DNA of 64,000 bases from Burkholderia sp. HI2500 (GCF_002223055.1 NZ_NKFL01000006.1:1488001-1552000); one strand, 5' to 3'; positions 36,094 through 45,264 are shown, counted from the first letter of the stretch. Notes: generated by a model from the sequence alone, not told the origin. Translations and numbers: made by a program.

Positions 36094-36999
36094 CTACCCG
36101 CCGCTCGCGACGCGCGCGATCGTCTGCCGCAGCCAGATGTGCGCGGCGTCGCCGTGCCGGCGCGCGTGCCAGTGCTGCGCGAACTCGAACGAATCGATCG
36201 GGAACGGCGGCTCGAACACGCGCAGCCGCGCATCGTCGCGCACGCGGTCGAGGTTGCGCCGCGCGACGGTCAGCACGAGGTCGGTGTCGGCGATCAGGTC
36301 GTTCGCCACACCCCAGAACGGCAGGATCACCGCGATGTGCCGCTCGCGCCGCAGCCGCGCCAGCGCGCGATCGACCTCGTTGTCCATCCCGTCGCGCATC
36401 GCGACGAGCGCATGCGGCCGCGCGAGCCACGCATCGAGCGCGAGTTCGCCGCGGCGCGGCAGGCGGCTTGCATCGGCCACGCACGCGAACGACTCGACGA
36501 ACAGCGGTTGCGCGTGCAGGTCGCGCTGCATCGCGGGCAACACGCCGAGCGCGAGATCGACCTCGCCGTCCATCAGCTGCATCCGCATCGCCTCGCGGGT
36601 GGCCTGCGACACGATCAGCTCGATGCCCGGCGCGTCGGCGCGCAACGTCTTCACGAGCGAAGGCAGCACGATCCGCGCGCCGTAGTCGGACATCGCGATG
36701 CGAAACACGCGCGTGGCCGCGGACGGATCGAACGCCGGCGGCTCGATCAGCGCGCCGAGCCGGCCAAGGACGTCGTTCAGCGGCTCGACCAGTTCGTTCG
36801 CACGTGCGGTGAGTTCGAGCCGGCCCGCGCGCCGCACGAGCAACGGATCGCCGAAGATGTCGCGCAGCCGCGCGAGCGCATGGCTCACGGCCGGCTGGCT
36901 GCGGTGCAGCCGGACGGCGGCACGCGAGATGTGTTTTTCGCTCAGCAACACATGCAGCGTCACGAGCAGGTTCAGGTCGATGCGGGCCAGATTATTCAT
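36094..36999 (-). CDS. LysR-family transcriptional regulator
   Basis: Transcription factor with the N-terminal helix-turn-helix (LARIDLNLLVTLHVLLSEKH, then SRAAVRLHRSQPAVSHALARLRD) and a two-lobe effector domain resembling the NodD/PcpR-like group. I use the ATG at 36999 (301 residues); another at 37017 is possible and neither has a strong ribosome site. It is divergent from a DMT-type transporter gene and probably controls it. Confidence 0.9.
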   Translation of the reverse strand: MNNLARIDLNLLVTLHVLLSEKHISRAAVRLHRSQPAVSHALARLRDIFGDPLLVRRAGRLELTARANELVEPLNDVLGRLGALIEPPAFDPSAATRVFRIAMSDYGARIVLPSLVKTLRADAPGIELIVSQATREAMRMQLMDGEVDLALGVLPAMQRDLHAQPLFVESFACVADASRLPRRGELALDAWLARPHALVAMRDGMDNEVDRALARLRRERHIAVILPFWGVANDLIADTDLVLTVARRNLDRVRDDARLRVFEPPFPIDSFEFAQHWHARRHGDAAHIWLRQTIARVASGG

Positions 37000-37024
37000 G
37001 AAAGGAATATGAAGCATCCGAAGA

Positions 37025-37040
37025 ACGAATTTCCATTCGT
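37025..37040. promoter_or_regulatory. inverted repeat between LysR and transporter genes
   Basis: Perfect 6-base arms ACGAAT and ATTCGT with a four-base spacer lie in the 90-base divergent gap, 26 bases from the LysR start. A plausible LysR-type site. Confidence 0.45.
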
Positions 37041-37089
37041 GATCTTAATGGACAACAATCATTTCAACATCCTTTCACGACCGACCAAG

Positions 37090-37620
37090 ATGACGACTTC
37101 CCTGTCCTTCGCCACCCTTCCGCTCGCCGTCGCGGCTTTCGTCGCCGGTGCGCTCGTGCCGCTGCAAGGCGGCAGCAATGCTGCGCTCGGGCGCGCGCTC
37201 GGCCACCCGCTGTGGGCGAGCGTCGCGTCGCTGACGGTGAGCCTGCTCGCGGTGCTGCCCGTGCTGCTGGCGACGCGTGCGAACGCGCCGCTCGTCGGCG
37301 ACGCGCTGCAGCGCCCGCTGTGGATGTGGCTCGGCGGCCTCGCGGGCGTGATCTACATCACGCTCGCGCTGATCCTGACGCCGCGGCTCGGCGCGACGAC
37401 CTTCATCGTCTGCGTCGTCGCCGGGCAAATGCTCGCGTCGCTGCTGATCGACCACTACGGGCTGATGGGGCTCGCGCAGCGGCTTGCGACCCCCGGCCGC
37501 ATCGCGGGCGTCGCGCTGATCTTCGCTGGGATGATCGTCGTGCAATGGCAGACGCCCGCACCACGCGTGCCGGCCGCCACCGGCGACGCGGCGGCCGCGC
37601 AACCCGAACCGCAACGCTGA
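37090..37620 (+). CDS. YdcZ-like (DUF606) DMT-superfamily membrane transporter
   Basis: Membrane protein of 176 residues with five predicted helices and the DUF606 phrases VPLQGGSNAALGR and TTFIVCVVAGQMLASLLIDHYG. Members of this half-size drug/metabolite group have no well-defined substrate. The C-terminal tail (PAPRVPAATGDAAAAQPEPQR) is low-complexity and cytoplasmic. Divergent from a LysR gene. Confidence 0.88.
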   Translation: MTTSLSFATLPLAVAAFVAGALVPLQGGSNAALGRALGHPLWASVASLTVSLLAVLPVLLATRANAPLVGDALQRPLWMWLGGLAGVIYITLALILTPRLGATTFIVCVVAGQMLASLLIDHYGLMGLAQRLATPGRIAGVALIFAGMIVVQWQTPAPRVPAATGDAAAAQPEPQR

Positions 37621-37662
37621 ACGCGCGGGCGGGCGCGGGTGCGCCGCCCCCCCCGACGGGCG

Positions 37663-38028
37663 TCAGCCCGCGAGCTTCTTCAGCGCGTCGAGCACCGCTT
37701 CGCCCTTGAACGGCTTCACGATCCAACCCTTCACGCCGGCGGCCTTGCCGCGCTCCTTCATCGCCGGGCTGCTTTCGGTCGTCAGCATCACGACGTTGAC
37801 CGTCGCGTTCGCCAGCTCGCCGCGGATCTTCTCGACCATCGTCAGGCCGTCCATGTTCGGCATGTTCACGTCGCTGATCACGAGGCGCACGCCGGGCGTT
37901 GCCTTGAGCTTCGCGAGCCCGTCCTTGCCGTCGACGGCCGTCGCGACGTCGAGCCCGTGATTGCGCAGGAAGCCCGCGACTTCGTCGCGCACCGTGCCCG
38001 AATCGTCGACCACCAGAATCTTTGCCAT
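37663..38028 (-). CDS. CheY-like single-domain response regulator
   Basis: Receiver-only protein of 121 residues. The acidic pocket Asp8-Asp9 (VVDDS), phosphoacceptor Asp53 (ISDVNMPNMDG), Thr83/Thr84 (MLTTES) and Lys105 (VKPFK) are all present, so it should be phosphorylated. Start follows GGGGAA. It is the last gene of the chemosensory module that begins with a CheA-like kinase at 42771, 40 bases after a CheX-like gene, and is its most likely phosphate acceptor. Output could be flagellar, pilus or another target. Confidence 0.93.
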   Translation of the reverse strand: MAKILVVDDSGTVRDEVAGFLRNHGLDVATAVDGKDGLAKLKATPGVRLVISDVNMPNMDGLTMVEKIRGELANATVNVVMLTTESSPAMKERGKAAGVKGWIVKPFKGEAVLDALKKLAG

Positions 38029-38068
38029 GTCGTATTCCCCTTCCTTTCCTTGTTGCTGACTTCAGTCT

Positions 38069-39028
38069 TCAAAACAGTTCGAGTTCACCCGATTCGACCA
38101 TCGGCCCCACGTCCTGCACCGATTCGCGGAAATCCTCCGGCGACCAGCTGAGGCTGAACACGAAGCGCTGGTCGAGGCAGACGGAGCGCCCCGATGCCGG
38201 GTCGGTCATCCGGTACTTGAAGCAGAGCTGCGGGCAATCGCCGCCGAACGAGATGAACTTCTGCTTGTGATTGACGACGAGCGGCACCTGCACCGGATGG
38301 CGCGCCAGCGCCTCGGCGTCGCCGAGATAGCGGTTCTTGAACGCGCCCCACACGAGGTTGGTCAGCTCGCCGAGCACGCTGTTCACGTCGCGGAAATCCG
38401 GCGCGCGGCCGGCCTCGCGCGTGCCGCCGAGCATGTCGAGCAGCGGCTGCTCGCTCGTCTGCAGCAGCATGTAGCCGCGGCACCATGCGCTTTCGAGCGC
38501 GATCAGGCTGAACACTTCGCCGAAGATGATCTGGTCGCGCACGATGCACGGCGTTTCGTGCTCGATCGTCATGCCCGGGAACAGGCTGTCGATGCGGGCT
38601 TCCGTGATCTCCGAGATGCCGCGCACGAGTGCGTTCGGGTAGTCGCGGCCGAACAGGTATTCGTCGATCGCGCGCTTGAGCGGCGTCATGTCGTCCGCGA
38701 CGTAGGCCGCGCACGCGACGCGCGCGAGCGCCTCCGGCAACCCGTCGCGCGACGCGAGCGATTCGCGGCGCAGGATGATCGGCAATTCGGGGCGCAGCGC
38801 ATCGATCTGCGTCGCGATGATCGCGCTCTCGGCCGGCGAACCGCCGTAATCCTCGGCCAGCAGGATCGCGCCGAGGTCGATGTTCGAGCGCAGCACCTTC
38901 AGCAGCCGGTTGCGCCGCACGGTCAGGCCGACCAGGTTGTGCTCGTCGCAGAAACGCTTGATCGCGTCGGCGTGCGCGCGACTGTCGTCGAGTACGAGCA
39001 CCTTGCTGACGGGTTTGTCCAGGGCCAT
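38069..39028 (-). CDS. degenerate receiver domain fused to CheX-like phosphatase domain
   Basis: Protein of 319 residues. The N-terminal part (about 7-125) has a receiver-like pattern: VLVLDDSRAHADAI with Asp14-Asp15, but strand 3 reads AILLAEDYGG, with no aspartate at the usual phospho-site, so it is a pseudo-receiver. The C-terminal part (about 130-319) resembles CheX, a phosphatase of phospho-CheY, including DVNSVLGELTNLVWGAFKN, where CheX has its Glu-x-x-Asn catalytic pair (GELTNL here). It ends in GELELF, a tail shared with the CheX-like protein next door. It precedes the CheY gene by 40 bases. It probably resets phospho-CheY, or senses a partner via the pseudo-receiver. Confidence 0.78.
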   Translation of the reverse strand: MALDKPVSKVLVLDDSRAHADAIKRFCDEHNLVGLTVRRNRLLKVLRSNIDLGAILLAEDYGGSPAESAIIATQIDALRPELPIILRRESLASRDGLPEALARVACAAYVADDMTPLKRAIDEYLFGRDYPNALVRGISEITEARIDSLFPGMTIEHETPCIVRDQIIFGEVFSLIALESAWCRGYMLLQTSEQPLLDMLGGTREAGRAPDFRDVNSVLGELTNLVWGAFKNRYLGDAEALARHPVQVPLVVNHKQKFISFGGDCPQLCFKYRMTDPASGRSVCLDQRFVFSLSWSPEDFRESVQDVGPMVESGELELF

Positions 39029-39060
39029 CTCAAGGTTTCCTCATGGTCGGTCAGGGTCGG

Positions 39061-39642
39061 TCAGAACAGTTCGAGCTCGCCGCCGGTATCCACCGTGGCC
39101 GTCTCCGGCACATGGAAATCGACCGGCGCGTTCGCGCACACGCACAACGTCGCGCCGACCCGCACGTCGCCGTCGAGCGTCAGGTCGTAGGCGGCCACGT
39201 GATTCGGCGCCAGCGCGGGCAGGTAGTCGATGCTCGATCCGCTCAGCAGGTAAGGCGTCGACATCCCCAGGTCGGGAAACGGCACGGTCAGCGCCTGGTT
39301 GATCGCGCCGCAGCACAGGTTCGCGACTTCCATGAACGCTTCGGGCAACGGCCGCTGGCCGCTCGTGCCCGCCGACGCGCCGGCGAAACGGCGGCGCGTC
39401 GCGTCGTCGTCGCTGAATCGCAGCGCGAGCAGCAGGCGGAAATGCAGCGCCGAGATCGTCAGCACCGCGACATGCTCGGGCACCTTCGGCTTCGTGCGCG
39501 ACCTCGCGGGCGCGTGGTCCTGCCCATCATGTGCGTGGCCGGCAGCCGGCCGGATGTCGCACGCGCCGCCGGATGCGAGCCGCGTGCGCGCCGCATCGAA
39601 AAAGATCCGTTCGAAGCCGGCTTTCGCCTGCGCGCTGATCAC
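39061..39642 (-). CDS. CheX-like protein
   Basis: Protein of 193 residues. A GTG start at 39642 is chosen, six bases after AAGGAGG and overlapping the stop of the MCP-fragment gene. The C-terminal two thirds resemble CheX-type phosphatases: FMEVANLCCGAINQALTVPF sits where CheX has its Glu-x-x-Asn motif (EVANL). The first 70 residues are a less-conserved, charged region. It ends GGELELF, matching the tail of the neighbouring CheX protein. Two CheX-like proteins in a row with one CheY suggest different substrates or a heterodimer. Confidence 0.7.
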   Translation of the reverse strand: MISAQAKAGFERIFFDAARTRLASGGACDIRPAAGHAHDGQDHAPARSRTKPKVPEHVAVLTISALHFRLLLALRFSDDDATRRRFAGASAGTSGQRPLPEAFMEVANLCCGAINQALTVPFPDLGMSTPYLLSGSSIDYLPALAPNHVAAYDLTLDGDVRVGATLCVCANAPVDFHVPETATVDTGGELELF

Positions 39643-40385
39643 GCCGCGCCTCCTTCGATCCGCGCGTGCAGTTGCCCGGCCAGCGTCTCGACGGTCGCGA
39701 GCGCGGCCGTGATCATCTTGCCGCCGGCCTGGATGTCCTGGAACGTCGCGGCCGTCACGAGATCGTTGCGGTTCAGGCTGTCGCGATAGCTGTTCGACAA
39801 TTGCTGCGAGCGCGCGGCCAGCCCGCGCACCTCGCTCGCGACGATCGAGAAGCCGCGCCCGGCCGCGCCGGCGCGCGCGGCCTCGATCGACGCGTTCAGC
39901 GACACGATCGACACGTGCGCGACGATCGCCGACAGCTCCTGGTTCTTCGCGCGCATGTCCTGGTTCTGCGTGGTCAGCGAGATCATCTGCTCGTGCCAGC
40001 GCTCGAACGTGCCGGCGAGCCCGCGCAGGCGCGCGGCTTCGTCGGCGATCTTCATCGCGTGCTGCGCGAGCGCCGCGCGATCGGCCGACAGCGCCTGCAC
40101 GGCGTCGCGCTGCGAGCCGGCGGCGGACGTCTCGCGCGCCAGCGCATCCTCGAGCTGCGCCTCGCGCTGCGCCCATGCGTCGGCCGCCGCCGCATGCGCC
40201 GACGCGACGTCGGCGACGCGCGCGTCGGCTGCGTCGAGCGCGCCGCGCAACTGCGCCGCATCGCGCTCGTGCGCCGCGACGAGCCGCGTGCGCGTCACGC
40301 GAAACACCACCGCCGCCACAATGGCGACGACGACACCGCCCGCCAGTGCGGCGGCCATCTGGATCATCCACGCCTGCCCGATCAC
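39639..40385 (-). CDS. short membrane-anchored MCP-type signalling protein
   Basis: Protein of 248 residues with one N-terminal membrane helix (about 10-29), a coiled coil, and the methyl-accepting-protein hairpin tip (about 157-190). The GTG at 40385 is used, with CGGAG eight bases upstream; an ATG at 40367 is the alternative. The tip reads SIVSLNASIEAARAG then AAGRGFSIVASEVRG. Canonical tips have Glu in GExGRGF, but here the position is Ala174. There is no periplasmic sensor domain and no HAMP, and the coiled coil is far shorter than in full receptors. It starts five bases after the CheA-like gene, so it may stabilise or cluster the kinase. Confidence 0.8.
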   Translation of the reverse strand: MIGQAWMIQMAAALAGGVVVAIVAAVVFRVTRTRLVAAHERDAAQLRGALDAADARVADVASAHAAAADAWAQREAQLEDALARETSAAGSQRDAVQALSADRAALAQHAMKIADEAARLRGLAGTFERWHEQMISLTTQNQDMRAKNQELSAIVAHVSIVSLNASIEAARAGAAGRGFSIVASEVRGLAARSQQLSNSYRDSLNRNDLVTAATFQDIQAGGKMITAALATVETLAGQLHARIEGGAA

Positions 40386-40389
40386 GCCG

Positions 40390-42771
40390 TCACTCCGTCG
40401 CACCGATGTCCGCGCTGCGCGCACGTTCGTGCACGACGCCCTGGGCGGCACCGTCCGCCGCGAAGCGGGCCGGCAGCGACACGATCGTCTCGAACGCGCG
40501 ATACGGCGCGCCGACGCGATCGTCGGTGAAGCGCAGCGCGATGTCGCCGCCGTCGCGCTTCAGGAAGTTGCGCACCGCGTCCATGCCGACGCCGCGCCCC
40601 GACACTTCGGTCACCGTGCTCGCGGTCGAGAAACCCGGCCGGAAGATCAGCTCGGCCACCTCGTCGTCGGACAGCGCCGCGTCGTGGCCGGCATCGATCC
40701 AGCCGCGCTCGCGCGCGATGCCGCGAATCCGGTCGAGCGCGAGGCCGCGGCCGTCGTCGCTCAGCACGAACCACAGCTCGCCGCCGCCCACGCCGACCGC
40801 GATGTCGATCGTGCCGGACGCCGCCTTGCCGGCCGCGCGCCGCTCGTCGGACGATTCGATCCCGTGGTCCATCGAATTGCGCAGCAGGTGCATGAACACG
40901 TTCTTCAGCGTCGCGGCGATTTCGCTGCGCACGCGGTTGCCGTGGCTGTCGATATGCACGACCGGCGCCGGCTTGCCGAGTTCGGCCGCGAGCGACGGCA
41001 GCGACTCGATCACGCCGCCGAGCGCATCGCCGATACCCTGCGTGCCGAGCTGGCTCAGCATGCGGCGCACGGCGTCGCGCGCCGAGTGCCAGTCGGACGC
41101 GTTCGCCGGATCGGCACCGTCGAGCACGCGCAGGCTCTCGCTGATGTGCGCGCGTTCGACCATCAGGAAGTCGGCGCCCTGCACCGCTTCGCCGCTGCGG
41201 CCGAGCGTGACCGCGTTGATCGTCGCGTAGTGCTCGACCGCGTCGCGCACGCGGGCCAGGTCGTCCATCAGCGCGTCGCGGTTCCACTCCGGGCCGCCGT
41301 CCGCGCGGCGCAGCGAGTCGTACGCCTGCTCCGCCTCGTGGACGATGTTGGTCAGGTGCTGGAGGCTGTACGTGCGCGCATTGCCCTTGATCGTGTGCAT
41401 GTTGCGGAACAGCGCCGCGACGATCGAGTGATCGGCGCGCTCGTGCTGGCGGATCATCCGCTCGTTCTCGCTGAGGAAGCCCTTCGCGCTGTGCACGAAG
41501 TCGTGGAACTTGTCCTGGCTGATCGACAGAATCTCGCCGATCATTTCGAGGCGGCGCTGCTGCTCGCCGGCCTGCGCGGTCAGCTCGCGAATCTCGGTCA
41601 CGTCGCGCACGCACAGCATCAGGCGCACGACCGTGTCGGTCTCGTTGGTGATCGCCGACCAGCTCAGGTCGAGCCACTTGTCGCGGCCGTCCGGCATCCG
41701 CTTCGCGACTTCGTTCACGAGCAGGTGCTCGTTGAACGCGAAGTTCATGCTGTCTTCGCCGAGGCATGCGTGCACGGCCGCATCGACCTGCGAGCGCGCG
41801 TCGGAACCGATGTTCGAGTCGTCGAACACGAGCGCCATCAGGTCGCGGCCCGCGATGTCGCTCGTCTCGAAGATGGTTTCGAGGTACGCCGAATACTCCG
41901 CATGCACGACGCCGCCTTCGACGACGGTCAGGATCCCCTGCTGCATGTTCTGCAGCATCGCCTGGATGTCGGCCGTCTTCTGCTTGAGCTGCGCCGAGTT
42001 CTCCTGGATCTTCTCGATCATCCCGTTGAACGCGACGATCGAATGGCCGATTTCGTCCATCCGGCCCACCGGCACGCGGCGCGTGAAATCCTGGCTCGTC
42101 GCGATCTCGCTCATCGCCGTCTGCATCCCGATCAGCGGGCGCGTGATCTGGCGATACAGCAGCAGGCCCAGCGCGGTCAGCAACACGATCACCGTGCCGG
42201 CGACGCCCGCGATCGCGGTCGCCGTGGTCGACAGCATCCCGTTCAGCGCGCTGATCGCGTCGTCCTTCTGGCGGTTCTTCTCGACGCGCAGCGTGTCGAC
42301 GATGCTTTCGAGTTCGTCGCGATACTGCGCGACGTTCGCGAACAGGTACGCCTGCGCCATCTCGGGCTTGCCGTCGGCCTTCATCTTCACGGTGTCGTCG
42401 ATTGCCGCGAAATAGTTCGTGGCGCTCTCCTTCGCCTGCGAGACGAGCCCGACCTGCGCCTGGCCGACCGCCGACTTCGCCTGCACGTCGAGCGCGGCGC
42501 GCAGCGCGCCCTGCTTCGCCTTCAGCTCGTCGCGCGCCTGCGCGGCGGTGTTCGCGTCGGGCGCATAGACGAGCGTCATCGTCGCGATCTGGATGTTCTT
42601 CACATCGGCGACGAGATCCGCGGACGCGAGCGCGCTCGGCACGATTCCCTGGGTGACCTGGCGTACCTCGGACGCGCTCTTGCGGGTCTGGTACACGGCA
42701 TAGATGCCGATCGCGGACAGCGCGAAGAACGTCAGGACGACTAGCAGCGTAATGCGATGACGGATGGTCAT
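40390..42771 (-). CDS. transmembrane CheA-like histidine kinase with receptor input and Hpt domain
   Basis: Protein of 793 residues that joins a chemoreceptor-like front to a CheA-like core. Membrane helices at about 8-27 and 184-206 flank a helical periplasmic domain (about 30-183); HAMP follows (207-260), then a PAS-like region (265-395). An Hpt domain has His459 in FRNMHTIKGNAR. The ATPase domain has the N-box HLLRNSMDHGIE (628-639), DDGRGL (672-677) and GRGVGMDAV (725-733). There is no CheW-like domain at the C-terminus and no clear dimerisation domain of CheA type. The start follows GGGGAG. It heads the five-gene module; the phosphate presumably goes from His459 to the CheY at 37663. This architecture is not the usual CheA. 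Confidence 0.88.
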   Translation of the reverse strand: MTIRHRITLLVVLTFFALSAIGIYAVYQTRKSASEVRQVTQGIVPSALASADLVADVKNIQIATMTLVYAPDANTAAQARDELKAKQGALRAALDVQAKSAVGQAQVGLVSQAKESATNYFAAIDDTVKMKADGKPEMAQAYLFANVAQYRDELESIVDTLRVEKNRQKDDAISALNGMLSTTATAIAGVAGTVIVLLTALGLLLYRQITRPLIGMQTAMSEIATSQDFTRRVPVGRMDEIGHSIVAFNGMIEKIQENSAQLKQKTADIQAMLQNMQQGILTVVEGGVVHAEYSAYLETIFETSDIAGRDLMALVFDDSNIGSDARSQVDAAVHACLGEDSMNFAFNEHLLVNEVAKRMPDGRDKWLDLSWSAITNETDTVVRLMLCVRDVTEIRELTAQAGEQQRRLEMIGEILSISQDKFHDFVHSAKGFLSENERMIRQHERADHSIVAALFRNMHTIKGNARTYSLQHLTNIVHEAEQAYDSLRRADGGPEWNRDALMDDLARVRDAVEHYATINAVTLGRSGEAVQGADFLMVERAHISESLRVLDGADPANASDWHSARDAVRRMLSQLGTQGIGDALGGVIESLPSLAAELGKPAPVVHIDSHGNRVRSEIAATLKNVFMHLLRNSMDHGIESSDERRAAGKAASGTIDIAVGVGGGELWFVLSDDGRGLALDRIRGIARERGWIDAGHDAALSDDEVAELIFRPGFSTASTVTEVSGRGVGMDAVRNFLKRDGGDIALRFTDDRVGAPYRAFETIVSLPARFAADGAAQGVVHERARSADIGATE

Positions 42772-43140
42772 GAGTACAGCTCCCCGCAGCGATCCGGCTT
42801 CGATCGCCGTTTGGTCTATTGAAAGAATGTGAGCGCCGAATTATCGGGGATGGTGTATGACGCTCCGATGACCGAAAATCATTCATTCATTGATAAAAAT
42901 GAAATGAATAATTGTGACGAAAGCGCCCTAAAGATTTGCCGGGATCTGCCGTTAACCTCCTGCCACAAGGCTTCGATCGGCGATCCTGCGCGGCCCGGAA
43001 ATTCCAGGTTCGGATATTTTATTTTTATTTATTTAATCCACGAATTAGCCGCAATCGGGCTTTCGTAAAACGTTTGCGCATTATCGGCTAATTCAGGCGA
43101 ATTCGCGATTTTTTATTGTCGGGCCGTCATTCGACGGACC
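42772..43140. promoter_or_regulatory. AT-rich region upstream of the chemosensory module
   Basis: No gene is supported in this gap of about 370 bases, which continues to the actP terminator. It is much more AT-rich than its surroundings, with runs such as ATTTTTATTTATTTAA near 43021, and a hairpin with arms ATTCATTCATT (42881-42891) and AATGAAATGAAT (42898-42909) close to the kinase gene start. A sequence resembling a flagellar sigma factor -10 box occurs (TTATCGGC at 43081, minus strand) but no matching -35. Confidence 0.5.
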
Positions 43141-43155
43141 GATGAAAACGATACC

Positions 43156-43209
43156 GCCCGCTCCGGGGCCCGCGATGCGATGAACTGCATCGTGGGCCCC
43201 GGAGCGGGC
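43156..43209 (-). terminator. terminator of actP
   Basis: 23-base arms with one G-T mismatch (GCCCGCTCCGGGGCCCGCG... paired with its complement at 43187-43209) around an eight-base loop. On the minus strand the stem is followed by GTTTTC near 43145-43150. It lies 20 bases after the actP stop. Confidence 0.8.
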
Positions 43210-43228
43210 GTGAGCGACCAACGACCGG

Positions 43229-44959
43229 TCAGTGGCTGCTGGCGCGCGTCGCCCCCAGCCCCGTTTCCGAACGCACCTGCTGCGCGGCGAACGCGCCCTT
43301 CTCCGCCTTCGCGCGCAGGCTCGTGTCGAGCACCGAGAACAGCCACACGCCGACGAAGCCGATGGTCATCGAGAACAACGCGGGCGACGTGTACGGGAAC
43401 CACGCCGAACCCTTCGGATAACCGAGCGTCGCCTCCCACACCGACGGCGACACGATCGTCAGCCCCACCGACGAGACCAGCCCGAGGAAGCCGCCGATGA
43501 CCGCGCCGCGCGTGGTGCAGCCCTTCCACATCATCGACAGGAACAGCACCGGGAAATTGGCCGATGCCGCCACGGCAAACGCCAGCGACACCATGAACGC
43601 GACGTTCTGCTTCTCGAACGCGATGCCCAGCAGCACGGCGATCACGCCGAGCACCAGCGTCGTGATGCGCGACACCTTCAGCTCGTCGGCACTGTTGGCC
43701 TTGCCGTTCTTGAAGACGGTCGCGTAGAGATCGTGCGACACCGCGGACGCGCCCGACAGCGTGAGCCCGGCCACCACCGCCAGGATCGTCGCGAACGCCA
43801 CGGCCGAGATGAAGCCGTAGAACACGTCGCCGCCCACCGTCTTGGCCACCAGCACCGCGGCCATGTTGGCCGTGCCCGCGCCGCCCTTGATCACGCCCTT
43901 GGCCACGTCGGCCAGTTCCGGATTGGTCAGTACCAGCGTGATCGCACCGAAACCGATGATGAAGATCAGCACGTAGAAGTAGCCGATCCACGTGGTGGCC
44001 CAGAACACGGATTTCCGCGCTTCCTTCGCATCCGGCACCGTGAAGAAGCGCATCAGGATGTGCGGCAGGCCGGCGGTGCCGAACATCAGCGCCATGCCGA
44101 ACGAGATGGCCGAGATCGGATCCTTGATGAACCCGCCCGGCGACATCACCGACAGCCCGATCCGCGTCGCGTCGTCCGGCGCCTTGCCGGCATTCGCGGC
44201 GATCGCGGTCTTGACTTCCACGGCATGGGCGAACAGCGCTTCCGGGCTGAAGCCGTATTGCGCGAGCACCATGATCGCCATGAAGGTCACGCCCGCGAGC
44301 AGCATGCACGCCTTGATGATCTGCACCCAGGTGGTGGCCGTCATGCCGCCGAACAGCACGTAGACCATCATCAGCGCGCCGACGATGACGACCGCCACCC
44401 AGTAGTCGAGACCGAACAGCAGCTTGATGAGCTGCCCCGCGCCCACCATCTGCGCGATCAGGTAGAACGCCACCACGACCAGCGTGCCGATCGCGGCGAA
44501 GCTGCGAATCGGCCCCTGCTCGAAGCGATAGCCCGCGACGTCGGCGAAGGTGAACTTGCCGAGGTTGCGCAGCCGCTCGGCCATCAGGAACGTGATGATC
44601 GGCCAGCCGACCAGGAAGCCGATCGAGTAGATCAGGCCGTCGTAGCCCGACGTCATCACCGCCGCGGAAATGCCGAGGAAGGATGCCGCCGACATGTAGT
44701 CGCCCGAGATCGCGAGGCCGTTCTGGAACCCGGTAATGCCGCCGCCGGCCGTGTAGAAATCCGCCGCGGAACGCGTGCGCGACGCCGCCCACTTGGTGAT
44801 CCACAACGTCCCGGCCACGAACAGTGCGAACAGGACGATGGCCGTGGTGTTGGTGGCCTGCTTGGCGGTCTGCCCGACATCGCCGCCGCCCGCGACGGCC
44901 ACGCCGCACACGCCCACGGCCAGCAGCGCGACCAGCGCCATCGAAAGTGTCTTCTTCAT
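43229..44959 (-). CDS. actP: cation/acetate symporter ActP
   Basis: Sodium:solute symporter that takes up acetate and other short-chain carboxylates. The 576 residues are slightly longer than E. coli ActP (549) and the membrane-segment pattern is the same. Family phrases include [31 protein letters not shown] (about 69-98) and [14 protein letters not shown]. It has a cleavable-looking N-terminus ([13 protein letters not shown]) as in other ActP. Its start overlaps the stop of the DUF485 gene, its usual partner. A strong terminator follows. Confidence 0.95.
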   Translation of the reverse strand: MKKTLSMALVALLAVGVCGVAVAGGGDVGQTAKQATNTTAIVLFALFVAGTLWITKWAASRTRSAADFYTAGGGITGFQNGLAISGDYMSAASFLGISAAVMTSGYDGLIYSIGFLVGWPIITFLMAERLRNLGKFTFADVAGYRFEQGPIRSFAAIGTLVVVAFYLIAQMVGAGQLIKLLFGLDYWVAVVIVGALMMVYVLFGGMTATTWVQIIKACMLLAGVTFMAIMVLAQYGFSPEALFAHAVEVKTAIAANAGKAPDDATRIGLSVMSPGGFIKDPISAISFGMALMFGTAGLPHILMRFFTVPDAKEARKSVFWATTWIGYFYVLIFIIGFGAITLVLTNPELADVAKGVIKGGAGTANMAAVLVAKTVGGDVFYGFISAVAFATILAVVAGLTLSGASAVSHDLYATVFKNGKANSADELKVSRITTLVLGVIAVLLGIAFEKQNVAFMVSLAFAVAASANFPVLFLSMMWKGCTTRGAVIGGFLGLVSSVGLTIVSPSVWEATLGYPKGSAWFPYTSPALFSMTIGFVGVWLFSVLDTSLRAKAEKGAFAAQQVRSETGLGATRASSH

Positions 44960-45264
44960 TGGGCGACGTCCTGCAGGATGTCCTGCGTCAGTTGATCGTA
45001 TTCGTTGTTCGCGCGGCGCACGTAGATGCCGGTGATGACGACGGTGAACACGATCACCGCCATGCCGACCGGTACGCCGACGCTCGTCACGCCGGTGCTC
45101 ACCGGCTTCGCGAGGAACGACTTGTCGAATGCGATCAGTGCGATGTAGCCGTAGTACACGATCAGCATCAGCACGGTCAGGCAGATACCGAGCGTGTTGC
45201 GCCGTCGCTTGAGCTGCGCATACTTCGGATGCGCTTCGATTTTTTTCACCAACCCATCATGCAT
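44956..45264 (-). CDS. DUF485 membrane protein, YjcH-like
   Basis: Protein of 102 residues with two membrane helices (about 27-46 and 63-82), typical of DUF485 proteins that are nearly always encoded just before actP. The opening [16 protein letters not shown] and the tail [17 protein letters not shown] are family-like. Function is unknown but an accessory role in acetate uptake is supposed. Its stop overlaps the actP start. Confidence 0.93.
   Translation of the reverse strand: MHDGLVKKIEAHPKYAQLKRRRNTLGICLTVLMLIVYYGYIALIAFDKSFLAKPVSTGVTSVGVPVGMAVIVFTVVITGIYVRRANNEYDQLTQDILQDVAQ

Noticed and set aside
39955..42744. Plus-strand open frame of over 900 codons
   Set aside because: Antisense to the CheA-like kinase, which has clear motifs and a ribosome site.
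43081..43088. Flagellar sigma-28 -10 box on the minus strand
   Set aside because: TTATCGGC matches the -10 box, but no -35 match is at the right distance and it is about 310 bases from the kinase start.
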